Part shown: positions 51,374 through 60,754 of the stretch, in pieces
Numbering within the stretch: position 1 is the first letter of the stretch
Layout: every line of letters starts with the position of its first letter
DNA from: Pseudomonas rhizosphaerae
Lineage (GTDB): Bacteria > Pseudomonadota > Gammaproteobacteria > Pseudomonadales > Pseudomonadaceae
Assembly: GCF_000761155.1 (NCBI RefSeq)
Contig: NZ_CP009533.1
Location: 2,542,001 to 2,606,000 of the forward strand
Length of the DNA: 64,000 bases
Direction: 5' to 3'
The notes under the pieces: model-generated
What the model saw: only the letters and a program-made list of their open reading frames with translations
Databases searched by the model: none
Told to the model about the DNA's origin: nothing
Translations under genes and position numbers: made by a program

Positions 51374-51799
51374 GTGAGCCTTTCTCCTTTTCATCTCGCA
51401 ATACCTGTCTACGACCTGGCGGCCACACGTCATTTCTACGGTGAAGTGTTCGGGCTCTCCGAAGGCCGCTCGAGTGCGCAGTGGGTCGACTTCGATTTCT
51501 ACGGCCATCAACTGGTTATTCACGAGCACCCCAAGACGGCTTCCCAGGAAAGCGTGCACAGCAACCCCGTGGACGGTCACGATGTACCGGTCCCGCACTT
51601 CGGCATCATTCTGGAGTGGGCGCAGTGGGAGGCATTGGCCGAACGGCTGAAGGCGCGCGGTACCCAGTTCGTCATCGAACCCTATATTCGTTTCCAGGGC
51701 CAGGTGGGTGAACAGGCCACCATGTTCCTCTTCGACCCGTGCGGCAACGCACTGGAGTTCAAGGCGTTCAAGGACATGAGTCAGCTGTTCGCCAAGTAA
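51374..51799 (+). CDS. VOC-family (glyoxalase/dioxygenase fold) protein
   Basis: A 141-residue single-unit vicinal-oxygen-chelate protein. Two beta-alpha-beta-beta-beta modules are visible; likely metal ligands are H8 ([11 protein letters not shown]), H75 (VPHFGIIL region) and Glu in NALEFKAF near the C-terminus. The start is a GTG giving [23 protein letters not shown], which is the normal family N-terminus. It could be a glyoxalase-like lyase or a resistance protein; sequence alone does not decide. Confidence 0.82.
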   Translation: MSLSPFHLAIPVYDLAATRHFYGEVFGLSEGRSSAQWVDFDFYGHQLVIHEHPKTASQESVHSNPVDGHDVPVPHFGIILEWAQWEALAERLKARGTQFVIEPYIRFQGQVGEQATMFLFDPCGNALEFKAFKDMSQLFAK

Positions 51800-52056
51800 T
51801 CCGTTACGCAGCGACCGTCGCCAGCAGAGCGACGGCGCACCCAGGCCTCCTCCTCTTCCCCGATTCAATTGCCAACCTCCCCTTGCAGCCGCCGCAGTGG
51901 CTTCGCAGTAAGGACGTTGCGCTTCGAACAAAGGCATCAGGGCATCCGCATGCAGTGCGCGGATGGACGGTGCACTGCCGGTTTTTTGTTACGCCTTTTC
52001 AGGCAGCATTTTCTGCCATCCAATTTCCTGGCCTCGAGCCAAAGCGGGAGGTATTC

Positions 52057-53403
52057 ATGTCCGGTGTTCTTTCTGAAAGTAGCCCAATGCGGCGCACTGA
52101 CGTCGAGGCAAGCGTCACCCAGGGCTCAGAGCATTCAGCCGTGGTTGCCAAGCGTGCAGCCATGGCTTCGGCGACTGGCACTGCGGTGGAATATTACGAG
52201 TTCAGCATCTACGGCTACATGGCGACCATCATCGCGCCCCTGTTCTTTCCCGGTGACAATCCGGCTGCGGCCCTGCTTGCCACCCTGGCGGTGTTCGGCA
52301 TCGCCTTCGTCATACGCCCGATCGGTGGCGTACTGCTGGGCCGTCTGGCCGACCGTATCGGACGACGTCGGGTGCTGCTCAGTACCGTGATCGGCATGGG
52401 CACCGCCACGGCGCTGATTGGGGTGCTGCCCACCACCGCGCAGATCGGCCTCGCCGCCCCTGTGTTGCTGGTGCTGTTGCGCTTGTCCCAAGGTTTCTTC
52501 GCCGGCGGCGAAGTGGTGGGGGCTGCGGCGTTCGTGGCGGAGTCTTCGCCCAATGGCCGCCGTGGTTTCTTCGGCGCGTTCACCCCGCTGGGGGTCGCCG
52601 TCGGCGGGGCGCTGGGGGCGATCGTCTGCGGTATCACCACCGGGCTACTCAGCGCCGAGCAGTTGCAGGCCTGGGGCTGGCGCATTCCGTTCTTTCTGTC
52701 CATCCCGCTGGTGATCTTCTCGTTCCATATGCGTCACAACGTCGAAGAAACGCCGGAGTTCAAGGCCTTCCTGGCCAAGGACAAGCCGCCGGTTGCGCCG
52801 GTTAGGGAAGTGTTCGGCAAGAATCTGCCGGCGCTGTTACGGGTCATCGTGTTCGCTTCTGCGCAGAATGCCGGCTATTTCATCGGAATGGTGTTCATGA
52901 ACATCTACCTGACCACCTACCTGCATTTCGACAAGTCCAAGGTCTACTGGGTGATTGCAGTGATCAGCCTGTGCATGGCGGCGATGATGCCGTTCTGGGG
53001 CGGCTTGTCGGATCGTATCGGTCGGCGCAAGGCCTTGGCCATCGGTTTCGTCGGCTACGCCGTGCTGGTGGTGCCGATGATGATGCTGATGGACAGCGGC
53101 AGCCTGTGGATCGCGGCGCTGGCGATGTTTGTCGCCACCCTGCCCATGCCGATCGTGCAATCGGTGGGGTACCCCACCTACGCCGAGCAATTCCCGACTC
53201 GCGTGCGCTACACGGCGATGGCGATCAGCATCAACCTGGGTGCGATCCTGGGAGGCGGGATCACACCCTATGTGGTGACCTCGATCATCACCCGGACCGG
53301 CAATCTGCTGGTACCGGGCTACTTCATGGCGGGCGCGGCAGTGTGTGCGCTGCTGGCCATCCTGACCTTGCGGGAAACGTCCAAGGGCAATCTGCTCAGA
53401 TAG
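52057..53403 (+). CDS. MFS transporter, metabolite:H+ symporter (MHS) family
   Basis: A 448-residue transporter with 12 predicted helices. The family signatures are GTAVEYYEFSIYGYMA in helix 1, the loop GRLADRIGRRRVLL between helices 2 and 3, and its echo GGLSDRIGRRKALA in the second half. Members carry dicarboxylates, betaine-like solutes or shikimate together with protons. The ATG at 52057 has GGGAGG seven bases upstream; an upstream open frame overlapping the VOC gene is not credible. No catabolic partner is adjacent. Confidence 0.88.
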   Translation: MSGVLSESSPMRRTDVEASVTQGSEHSAVVAKRAAMASATGTAVEYYEFSIYGYMATIIAPLFFPGDNPAAALLATLAVFGIAFVIRPIGGVLLGRLADRIGRRRVLLSTVIGMGTATALIGVLPTTAQIGLAAPVLLVLLRLSQGFFAGGEVVGAAAFVAESSPNGRRGFFGAFTPLGVAVGGALGAIVCGITTGLLSAEQLQAWGWRIPFFLSIPLVIFSFHMRHNVEETPEFKAFLAKDKPPVAPVREVFGKNLPALLRVIVFASAQNAGYFIGMVFMNIYLTTYLHFDKSKVYWVIAVISLCMAAMMPFWGGLSDRIGRRKALAIGFVGYAVLVVPMMMLMDSGSLWIAALAMFVATLPMPIVQSVGYPTYAEQFPTRVRYTAMAISINLGAILGGGITPYVVTSIITRTGNLLVPGYFMAGAAVCALLAILTLRETSKGNLLR

Positions 53404-53535
53404 CCGCGGCAGCGGGAAACATCTGGTGTGCCTTTATCGCCAGGGACGATAAGGGCGCCGTTGAACCTTCACAATCGCTTCCGAGTCGGACCATATGGGC
53501 CAAAGTGCCCCTGTCGTCCCCTCAGGAGCTTCAGA

Positions 53536-54318
53536 ATGACCACCCCCAATCCTCAGCCGTTACCCCAGGACGCTGTGGCGGTAACCTCCCTGCATATTCT
53601 GACGGTGAATACCCACAAGGGCTTCAGCCCGCTGAACCGGCGCTTCGTGCTGCCCGAGTTGCGCGAGGCCGTGCGGACGCTGGGCGCCGATGTCGTGTTC
53701 CTGCAGGAAGTGCTCGGGATGCATCGCTCCCATGGCCAGCGCTACGACAACTGGTCGGACGTTCCCCAATACGAGTTCCTGGCCGACAGCATGTGGCCGG
53801 TGTACGCCTACGGCCGCAATGCGGTGTACCCCGATGGCGATCACGGCAATGCGCTGCTGTCGAAATTCCCCATCGTGCGCCACGAGAACCTCGACGTCAG
53901 CGTCACCGGAACCGAGGAACGTGGTCTGCTGCATTCGGTTCTCGACGTGCCCGGGCACGGCGAAGTGCACACCATCTGCGTGCACCTGGGGCTGCGTGAG
54001 AGCCAGCGCCAGCAGCAGCTGACATTGCTGTGCCGCTTGCTCGACAGCCTCGACCCCGCCGCGGCCGTCATCGTTGCCGGCGATTTCAACGACTGGCGCG
54101 TGCGCGCCGACGAAGCCCTGGCCGGCTGCCACATGACCGAAGTGTTCGTCGAAGCCTTCGGCAGCGCGGCCAAGACGTTCCCGGCGCGGCTGCCGCTGCT
54201 CAGGCTCGACCGTATCTACATTCGCAACGCGACGGCCCACATGCCCAAGGTGCTGTCGCGCAAACCCTGGTCCCATCTTTCCGATCATGTGCCCCTCGCA
54301 GTGGAGGTTCGCCTATGA
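53536..54318 (+). CDS. ybhP: endonuclease/exonuclease/phosphatase family protein YbhP
   Basis: A 260-residue EEP-fold metal hydrolase. Motifs are visible in order: VNTHKG, FLQEVLG, the central H in CVHLGL, AGDFNDWR and the C-terminal SDHVPL, which together form the active site. In E. coli the homologue is encoded with clsB and ybhN in the same order as here, so a phospholipid-related substrate is likely. CAGGAG precedes the ATG. The stop overlaps the clsB start by four bases. Confidence 0.88.
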   Translation: MTTPNPQPLPQDAVAVTSLHILTVNTHKGFSPLNRRFVLPELREAVRTLGADVVFLQEVLGMHRSHGQRYDNWSDVPQYEFLADSMWPVYAYGRNAVYPDGDHGNALLSKFPIVRHENLDVSVTGTEERGLLHSVLDVPGHGEVHTICVHLGLRESQRQQQLTLLCRLLDSLDPAAAVIVAGDFNDWRVRADEALAGCHMTEVFVEAFGSAAKTFPARLPLLRLDRIYIRNATAHMPKVLSRKPWSHLSDHVPLAVEVRL

Positions 54319-55553
54319 GCGAGCAATGGCGTGACAACAACGAAATCCAGCTGCTGATCAATGGCGAGGAGTTCTTCCCGGCCGTTTTCGAGGCCATTGC
54401 CCAGGCCCGCGAAGAGGTGTTGATCGAAACCTTCATCCTCTACGAGGACGAAGTGGGCAAGAATCTTCAACAAGTACTGATCGAGGCAGCGCAACGCGGC
54501 GTGCGCGTGGAAGTGCTGGTAGACGGTTATGGCACGGCCGAGCTGAGCACACAGTTCCTGCGCGAACTGGCCGACGCCGGCGTGCAATTGCTGGCGTTCG
54601 ACCCGCAGCCGCGGGTGATGGGTGTGCGGACCAACCTGTTTCGCCGCCTGCATCGCAAGATCGCCGTCATCGACGGGGAAATCGGTTTCGTTGGCGGCAT
54701 CAACTACAGCTCCGATCACTTGGCCGACTCCGGCGAGCCGATGGCCAAGCAGGATTACGCGGTGCGCGTCCGTGGCCCCATCGTGGCGGATCTGCACCGG
54801 GCCACCTTGGCCCTGCTCGATCGCACCAGCAAGGTCGTGCGCAGCCGCGCGCCCTGGCGCTCGCGCAGTCCTTCGCCGGACGCCGACAGCGCCAGTGCGC
54901 GGATGATGCTGAGCATCCGCGACAACGACCAGCACACTACCGACATCGAGGAGCAGTACCTCAAGGCCATTCGTGGCGCACGCGAACGCATCATCATTGC
55001 CAACGCCTATTTCTTCCCCGGCTACCGCTTCCTGCGCGAACTGCGCAACGCGGCCCGCCGCGGCGTGGACGTGACGCTGATCCTGCAGGGCATGCCCGAC
55101 ATGCCGCTGGTACGCCTGTGCTCGCGGCTGCTCTATAACTACCTGCTGCGCGACGGCGTGGTCATCCGCGAATACTGCCAGCGGCCGCTGCATGGCAAGG
55201 TCGCGGTGATCGACCGGGAATGGTCGACGGTGGGTTCCAGCAACCTGGACCCGCTGAGCCTGTCGTTGAACCTGGAAGGCAACCTGATCATCAAGGACCG
55301 CCGCTTCAACGAACGTCTGCACGATCACCTGGAGGAACTGGCGAGCAGCACCTGCAAGTCGATCAGTCTGCAACGCGTACTGCGCGGCTACTGGTGGCGT
55401 GCGCCGATCATCTTTCTCACCTTCCACTTCCTGCGTCACTTTCCGGCGATGGTCGGGTTCATTCCGGCGCATTCGCCCAAGCTGGTGCCGTTGATCGATG
55501 TCGAGCCGCAGCATTGCCAGGCGCCGCTGCTGGATCGCAAGGAGACGGTATGA
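54315..55553 (+). CDS. clsB: cardiolipin synthase B
   Basis: ClsB makes cardiolipin or phosphatidylglycerol by phosphatidyl transfer at the inner membrane. The 412-residue product is a phospholipase-D-superfamily protein with two HKD motifs: HRKIAVIDGEIGFVGG and HGKVAVIDREWSTVGSSN. The start overlaps ybhP (ATGA) and the stop overlaps ybhN (ATGA), so all three proteins are coupled. The order ybhP-clsB-ybhN is the same as in E. coli. Confidence 0.93.
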   Translation: MSEQWRDNNEIQLLINGEEFFPAVFEAIAQAREEVLIETFILYEDEVGKNLQQVLIEAAQRGVRVEVLVDGYGTAELSTQFLRELADAGVQLLAFDPQPRVMGVRTNLFRRLHRKIAVIDGEIGFVGGINYSSDHLADSGEPMAKQDYAVRVRGPIVADLHRATLALLDRTSKVVRSRAPWRSRSPSPDADSASARMMLSIRDNDQHTTDIEEQYLKAIRGARERIIIANAYFFPGYRFLRELRNAARRGVDVTLILQGMPDMPLVRLCSRLLYNYLLRDGVVIREYCQRPLHGKVAVIDREWSTVGSSNLDPLSLSLNLEGNLIIKDRRFNERLHDHLEELASSTCKSISLQRVLRGYWWRAPIIFLTFHFLRHFPAMVGFIPAHSPKLVPLIDVEPQHCQAPLLDRKETV

Positions 55554-56578
55554 CGACTACCTCGCAGAGCGCACCGGAAGCTTCGCCAAACTCGAAGTCG
55601 AAGTCGAAGTCGAAATCGAAATCGAGCAAATGGGTGTGGGCCAAGCGCGGCATGACCGTGTTGTGCTTCATTCTGGTCCCGGTGCTGGTGTTCATGCTGG
55701 TGAAGAACCTCGACTGGCAGGAGGTGAAGCACGCGCTCGGTTCCTACAAGATGAGCACCTTGCTGATCGGGGCCGGTATCGTCGCGGCGAGTTACCTGAC
55801 CTTCGCCAGCTATGACGTGCTGGCCAAGCGTTACATCGGCCACGACGTGCCCAATCGGCAGGTGCTGCCACTGGCATTTGTCTGCTACGCGTTCAATCTC
55901 AACTTGGGTTCATGGGTGGGCGGGATCGCCTTGCGTTACCGGCTGTACTCCAAGCTGGGCCTGGATGCCACGGCGATTACCAAGATCGTAAGCCTGTGCC
56001 TGATCACCAACTGGCTGGGCTACCTGTTCGTTGCCGGTACGCTGTTCGCCATGGGCCTGCCGGCACTTCCCGAGGGCTTCAAGATCGGTAGCACCGGGCT
56101 GCAGATTATCGGCGTGGTGATCATCCTGCTGGGGCTGGCGTACCTGGCGGCCTGCCGCTTTTCGAAGAAGCGCACTTGGACCATTCGCAAGCAGGAGATC
56201 CTTCTACCCTCGTTCAAAATGGCGCTGACCCAGGCCTGCCTGGGTGCGTTGAACTGGAGTTTGATGGGTCTGCTGGTGTGGTCGTTGCTGCCGGATAAAG
56301 TGGGTTACCCGACCATTCTCGCAATCCTGCTGATCAGCAGCATCGCCGGAGTCATCACGCACATTCCAGCGGGCTTGGGTGTGCTCGAAACCATCTTCAT
56401 CACCTTGTTGCAGGGCCAGTACTCCAAGGGTGCGCTGCTGGCGGCATTGATCGCTTATCGCGCGCTGTACTTCCTCCTGCCGCTGGCGATTGCCTGCGTG
56501 GTGTACTTGATATTGGAAAAGAAGACACGGTCGATCGAAAAACACCGGGAAGCGGATGCGAGCAACGATACCCCGTAG
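55550..56578 (+). CDS. ybhN: YbhN-family (UPF0104) integral membrane protein
   Basis: A 342-residue polytopic protein of the lysylphosphatidylglycerol-synthase transmembrane (flippase-like) family. After a hydrophilic N-terminus with a Ser-Lys repeat (residues 15-26) there are about eight hydrophobic helices; the conserved GVITHIPAGLGVLET segment is present. With clsB and ybhP it probably acts in lipid handling; the exact role is unknown. It converges with the kinase gene, nine bases between stops. Confidence 0.88.
   Translation: MTTTSQSAPEASPNSKSKSKSKSKSSKWVWAKRGMTVLCFILVPVLVFMLVKNLDWQEVKHALGSYKMSTLLIGAGIVAASYLTFASYDVLAKRYIGHDVPNRQVLPLAFVCYAFNLNLGSWVGGIALRYRLYSKLGLDATAITKIVSLCLITNWLGYLFVAGTLFAMGLPALPEGFKIGSTGLQIIGVVIILLGLAYLAACRFSKKRTWTIRKQEILLPSFKMALTQACLGALNWSLMGLLVWSLLPDKVGYPTILAILLISSIAGVITHIPAGLGVLETIFITLLQGQYSKGALLAALIAYRALYFLLPLAIACVVYLILEKKTRSIEKHREADASNDTP
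55592..55627 (+). repeat. 6-bp tandem repeat (TCGAAR) in ybhN
   Basis: Six units of six bases, TCGAAG x3, TCGAAA x2 and a last variant TCGAGC, encode alternating Ser-Lys. Since the unit is a multiple of three, slippage would change tail length without breaking the frame. Confidence 0.85.
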
Positions 56579-56587
56579 CGAGCTTGG

Positions 56588-58624
56588 CTAACGCCTGGTC
56601 AACATCGAGCGGACGGTGTAGGACAGGTGCTCCAGGGTAAACGGCTTGGTCAGCACGTGGGACCCGGCGGTGGGCAGCGTATCGGTGTCCACCGCCTGAT
56701 CTGCATAGCCAGTGATGAACAACACCTTCAAGTTCGGCTCGATCGACCAGGCGGCATCCGCGACCTGGCGGCCGTCCAGCCCGCCCGGCAAGCCGATGTC
56801 GGTGATCAGCAGGTCGGCCTTCACCCCGCCCTGCACCAGCGACAAGCCTTCGACGCCATTCGCTGCCTCCAGCACTCGATAGCCTTTTTCCCGCAGCGCC
56901 TCGCCGACCATTTGCCGCAGCGTGCCTTCGTCGTCGATCAGCACGATGGTTTCACCTGTGGCTTCGGTATCCAGCACAGGTCCACTCACTACAGGCAACG
57001 CGGTGACCTGTTGGCCTTCGTGTCGTGGCAGGAACAGATGCATGGCCGTGCCCTGCCCAGGCGTGGAGTCGACGCGGATCTGCCCGCCGGACTGGCGCAC
57101 GAAGCCGTAGACCATCGACAAGCCCAGCCCCGTGCCCTGCCCCAATGGCTTGGTGGTGAAGAACGGATCGAACACCCGTGCCACGGTCTGCGGGTCCATA
57201 CCGGTGCCGCTGTCGGTCACGCTCAGGCACACGTACTGACCCGGTTGCAAATCGTTCTCGGTGCGCGCCCGAGCGAACTGATGGTGATTGCGCGCACGCA
57301 ACCATAGGCTGCCGCCCTCGGGCATGGCATCGCGAGCGTTGATGCACAGGTTGAGCAGTGCACTTTCCAGCTGGTTGGCGTCCACTCGGACCCACCACAC
57401 ATCGTCGTCGCTCTGGGCAGTGAATTCGATGCTCGGGCCCAGGGTCTGGCGGATCAGGTCTTCGAGGTCGGCGATCAGCACCCTGGGTTCGACGGCACGC
57501 GGCGCCAGCGTCTGCCGGCGCGAGAAGGCCAGCAGGCGATGGGTCAGGGTCGCAGCCCGGGCAGAGGCTCCCTGCGCGGCGTCGATGTAGCGCTTGAGCT
57601 CGCCGATACGGCCCTGTTCGACGCGTTGGCGGAGCAACTCCAGGCTGGCACTGATGCCGGTCAGCAGGTTGTTGAAGTCGTGGGCCAGGCCGCCGGTCAA
57701 CTGCCCGACCGCTTCCATCTTGAGGCTGTGGCGCAACTGCTCTTCGACCTGCTGCAACATCAGCGCGCGTTCGCGCTCCTCGGTGACGTCGCGTCCAACG
57801 GAGTGAAACGAATCATCGGTGGGCACCGCCGCCCAGGCAATCCAGCGATAACTGCCATCACGGTGGCGCAACCGGCAAGTCATGTCATGCAGGCGCTCGC
57901 CGTGAAACAGCGGCACCATCGCCAACGCTACCGAATCGTGGTCGTCGGGGTGGATCAGATCGACGGCGTGGCGGCCGAGCAGCTCTTCGGTGTTCCAGCC
58001 CAGTACTCTCGACCAGGCAGGGTTGATGGCAGTGACTTCCAGCCTGCGGCTGGTCACCAGCATGATGTCGGACGAGAGGTCCCAGAATCGGTTGCGTTCG
58101 GCCGTACGTGCCATGGCTTCACGTTCGAAATCTTCGGCGGCCTGTTCGGCTTTTTCCCTGGCTTGCACGGTGCCAGTGGTTTCGATGACGGTGTCGAGCA
58201 TACCGACGATGGTGCCGTGCTCGTCGCGCACCGGGCTGTAGCAGAACGTAAAATACGCCTGCTCGGCTTTGTCGTTGCGCTCGATGACCAGGGGGAAGTT
58301 CTCGATGTAGGTCGCTTCACCTTCGAAGGCTCGCGCCAGGATCGGTTCGATCTCGTCCCACACTTCGCTCCAGACGATGTGCAGCGCAACCCCCAGCGCC
58401 GGCGACTTGCCGGTCAGCAGGGGCGCGAACGCATCGTTGTACAGCATGATGCGCTCGGGTCCCCACGCCAGGCAGCCAGGAAAGCGCGAGGCCAGCAACA
58501 TGTCGACGGCGATGCGCAGGGCGGCGGGCCAGCTGGGGATCGGCCCCAGCGGTGTCGCAGCCCAGTCGTGGCAGCGCACTTGCTCGCTCATGCCACCGCG
58601 GGAAAAGGGAAACGGGTCGGTCAT
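56588..58624 (-). CDS. soluble hybrid histidine kinase / response regulator
   Basis: A 678-residue signalling protein without membrane helices. In order: a GAF/PAS-like N-terminal sensor (about 35-160), a PAS domain (about 175-285), the phosphoacceptor helix with H315 (GGLAHDFNNLL), an HATPase_c domain with the N box NARDAMPEGG and G boxes DSGTGMD and GTGLGLSMV, and a receiver domain (IVLIDDEGTLRQM ... LLITDIGLPGG). The start at 58624 is the ATG giving MTDPFPFSRGGMSEQV; longer starts are possible. Its orphan character and cytoplasmic sensing leave the signal unknown. Confidence 0.88.
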   Translation of the reverse strand: MTDPFPFSRGGMSEQVRCHDWAATPLGPIPSWPAALRIAVDMLLASRFPGCLAWGPERIMLYNDAFAPLLTGKSPALGVALHIVWSEVWDEIEPILARAFEGEATYIENFPLVIERNDKAEQAYFTFCYSPVRDEHGTIVGMLDTVIETTGTVQAREKAEQAAEDFEREAMARTAERNRFWDLSSDIMLVTSRRLEVTAINPAWSRVLGWNTEELLGRHAVDLIHPDDHDSVALAMVPLFHGERLHDMTCRLRHRDGSYRWIAWAAVPTDDSFHSVGRDVTEERERALMLQQVEEQLRHSLKMEAVGQLTGGLAHDFNNLLTGISASLELLRQRVEQGRIGELKRYIDAAQGASARAATLTHRLLAFSRRQTLAPRAVEPRVLIADLEDLIRQTLGPSIEFTAQSDDDVWWVRVDANQLESALLNLCINARDAMPEGGSLWLRARNHHQFARARTENDLQPGQYVCLSVTDSGTGMDPQTVARVFDPFFTTKPLGQGTGLGLSMVYGFVRQSGGQIRVDSTPGQGTAMHLFLPRHEGQQVTALPVVSGPVLDTEATGETIVLIDDEGTLRQMVGEALREKGYRVLEAANGVEGLSLVQGGVKADLLITDIGLPGGLDGRQVADAAWSIEPNLKVLFITGYADQAVDTDTLPTAGSHVLTKPFTLEHLSYTVRSMLTRR

Positions 58625-58702
58625 CTTCAACTCAGGCAGTGGATCGCGCAGCAACGATAGCATCCGCACGGGTCTGCGGCGACCCACCTGTGCCCTTGCC
58701 GT

Positions 58703-59698
58703 TCAGGAAAACCCGGTCACCGCATGGGGTACATAGGGCTGTTCCAGCCGCGCCGTTTCCTCTTCGCTCAACGACAGCTGCAACGCGGCCAGGGCATCGT
58801 CCAGCTGCGCAGCCTTGGAAGCACCGACGATCGGCGCCGATACGCCGCGCTTGTTCAACACCCAGGCCAGCGCAACCTGGGCCATGGGCACGCCACGCTC
58901 CTGGGCGATCTGCTCGACCATATCGATGACCTTGCCATCCTCGGCCTCGGTGGCGGCATAGAACGACTGGCCGGAAATGTCGGTACGGGTGCGTTCGGTT
59001 TGCACGCCGTGCGGACGGGTCAACCTGCCGCGTGCCATCGGGCTCCAGGGCATCAGGCCCACGCCCTGGTCCAGGCACAGCGGAATCATCTCGCGCTCTT
59101 CTTCGCGATAGATCAGGTTGAGGTAGTTCTGCATCGAGACGAAGCGGCTCCAGCCGTGGCTGGCCGCGACCTGCTGGGCCTTGGCGAACTGCCAGGCGTA
59201 CATCGACGAGGCACCGATGTAGCGCGCCTTGCCGGCTTTGACCACGTCGTGCAGTGCTTCCATGGTCTCTTCGATCGGCGTGTGGTAGTCCCAGCGGTGA
59301 ATCTGGTACAGGTCGACGTAGTCGGTGCCCAGGCGCTGCAGGCTGGCATCGATGCTGGCCATGATTGCCTTGCGCGACAGGCCCTGTTCGTTGGGCTTGT
59401 TCGAGCCCTCCCACATGTTGGCCGGGAAGAACACCTTGGTGGCGATCACGGTTTCTTCGCGGCGAGTGAACTCCTTGAGCAACTTGCCGACAATGACCTC
59501 GGACGTACCGGCCGAGTAACTGTTGGCCGTGTCGAAGAAGTTGATGCCCTGCTCCACCGCGTGCTTGATGATCGGCCGGCTGGCGTCTTCGCCCAGGGTC
59601 CAGGGGTGGGTACCGGCGTCGGGCTCGCCGAAGGTCATGCAGCCCAGGCACAAGCGGGAGATGTCCAGGCCGGTGTTGCCCAGCTTGACGTATTTCAT
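58703..59698 (-). CDS. aldo/keto reductase
   Basis: A 331-residue NADPH-dependent oxidoreductase of the (beta/alpha)8 AKR fold. The catalytic tetrad is visible: D in NFFDTANSY, Y in the same segment (Y at SYSAGTSE), K in VIATKVFF and H in DLYQIHRWD. GGAGCC lies before the ATG at 59698. The YajO/PdxI-like start (MKYVKLGNTGLDISRLCLGCMTFG) is typical. Divergent from nothing; a LysR gene lies upstream on the same strand. Confidence 0.9.
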   Translation of the reverse strand: MKYVKLGNTGLDISRLCLGCMTFGEPDAGTHPWTLGEDASRPIIKHAVEQGINFFDTANSYSAGTSEVIVGKLLKEFTRREETVIATKVFFPANMWEGSNKPNEQGLSRKAIMASIDASLQRLGTDYVDLYQIHRWDYHTPIEETMEALHDVVKAGKARYIGASSMYAWQFAKAQQVAASHGWSRFVSMQNYLNLIYREEEREMIPLCLDQGVGLMPWSPMARGRLTRPHGVQTERTRTDISGQSFYAATEAEDGKVIDMVEQIAQERGVPMAQVALAWVLNKRGVSAPIVGASKAAQLDDALAALQLSLSEEETARLEQPYVPHAVTGFS

Positions 59699-59809
59699 GG
59701 AGAGGCTCCTGCGGTGGACCGCGCGACATGCCGATCCGATGCCCGTTACCTTAGCCCTCACTGGAAAACGACATAACCCCCAGGCGTCGCACCTGAGCTA
59801 TGCAGAAAT

Positions 59810-60661
59810 TCACAAGCGCGGCAGCACGGCCATGCAGGTGCGCACGAATTCGCCGACCGCCTGGATGCGTGGCGTGGCGCGCACGTCTTCGTGGAACGCC
59901 ATCCAGACTTCGATGTTCAAGGTGTCCGCCTCAGGGTCGACCCGTTGCAGGCCATGTTCGGCGGCGATGAACGCCGGCAGGCAGACGATACCCGCCGCGC
60001 CGGCAGCAGCCAGCGCCTGCACGCGCAGGTCATTGCTGCACAGCACGAAGTCACCACCCTTGGCCTGCTCCACCAGCCAGCGATGCTGGATGGATTTGGC
60101 TTGCGAAGCGTCGTAGCCGATGAACCGCGGCTTCGCTGCCTGCGCCAAGTAGGCAGGGCTAGCGTACAGCGCATAATCCAGGTGCCCGAGCAGACTGGCC
60201 ACCAGCGTCGACTCCAGCGGCCGCGCCAGGCTGACCGCCACGTCCGCCTCCCGGCGCGCCAGCGAGGTCCGCGACTTGGTGCCCACCAAACGCAGCGACA
60301 GCGCCGGGTGCTGCACCAGCAAGGTACCGGCATGGGGCGCAATCAGGCTGCCCAGCAACACCGGCGGCGCCGACAGCACCACTTCGCCCTGCACGTCCGG
60401 TTGATCGGCGCCGGCGTAGTGCTCCAGGGCAAACGAAGAAGCGCTCATCTGCTCGGCGAACTCGGCAATCCGCAGGCCCTGGTGCGTCAGCACGTACGCG
60501 CGAGACCGACGATCGACCAGTTTGAGGTTGAGCGCGCTTTCCAGTGAAGCAATACGCCGGGCCACGGTGGCATGGTCCACCGCCAGCGCCTTGGCCGCCG
60601 ACGCCAGCGAGCCAGCTCGCACGAAGGCCGCAAAGTGCCTCAGATCTTCCCAGTCGAACAT
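59810..60661 (-). CDS. LysR-family transcriptional regulator
   Basis: A 283-residue LysR protein with the N-terminal helix-turn-helix at about 15-47 (GSLASAAKALAVDHATVARRIASLESALNLKLVDR), where H replaces the more usual Q/S in the recognition helix (DHATVARRI), a feature of one LysR subgroup. The start at 60661 gives MFDWEDLRHFAAFV. It precedes the aldo/keto reductase gene on the same strand (111-base gap) and may control it. Confidence 0.88.
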   Translation of the reverse strand: MFDWEDLRHFAAFVRAGSLASAAKALAVDHATVARRIASLESALNLKLVDRRSRAYVLTHQGLRIAEFAEQMSASSFALEHYAGADQPDVQGEVVLSAPPVLLGSLIAPHAGTLLVQHPALSLRLVGTKSRTSLARREADVAVSLARPLESTLVASLLGHLDYALYASPAYLAQAAKPRFIGYDASQAKSIQHRWLVEQAKGGDFVLCSNDLRVQALAAAGAAGIVCLPAFIAAEHGLQRVDPEADTLNIEVWMAFHEDVRATPRIQAVGEFVRTCMAVLPRL

Positions 60662-60754
60662 GGATACCCTCGTCAGTGAGAGGGCATGATACCCATGGAT
60701 CTGTGCAAACACCTGTACCGGCTGCACAAGCCGCGTGCGACCCCGTTGTTGTTG

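Noticed and set aside
51800..52056. A gene in the gap before the MHS transporter
   Set aside because: The frame that spans it starts inside the VOC gene and has no family-like sequence before the transporter ATG at 52057.
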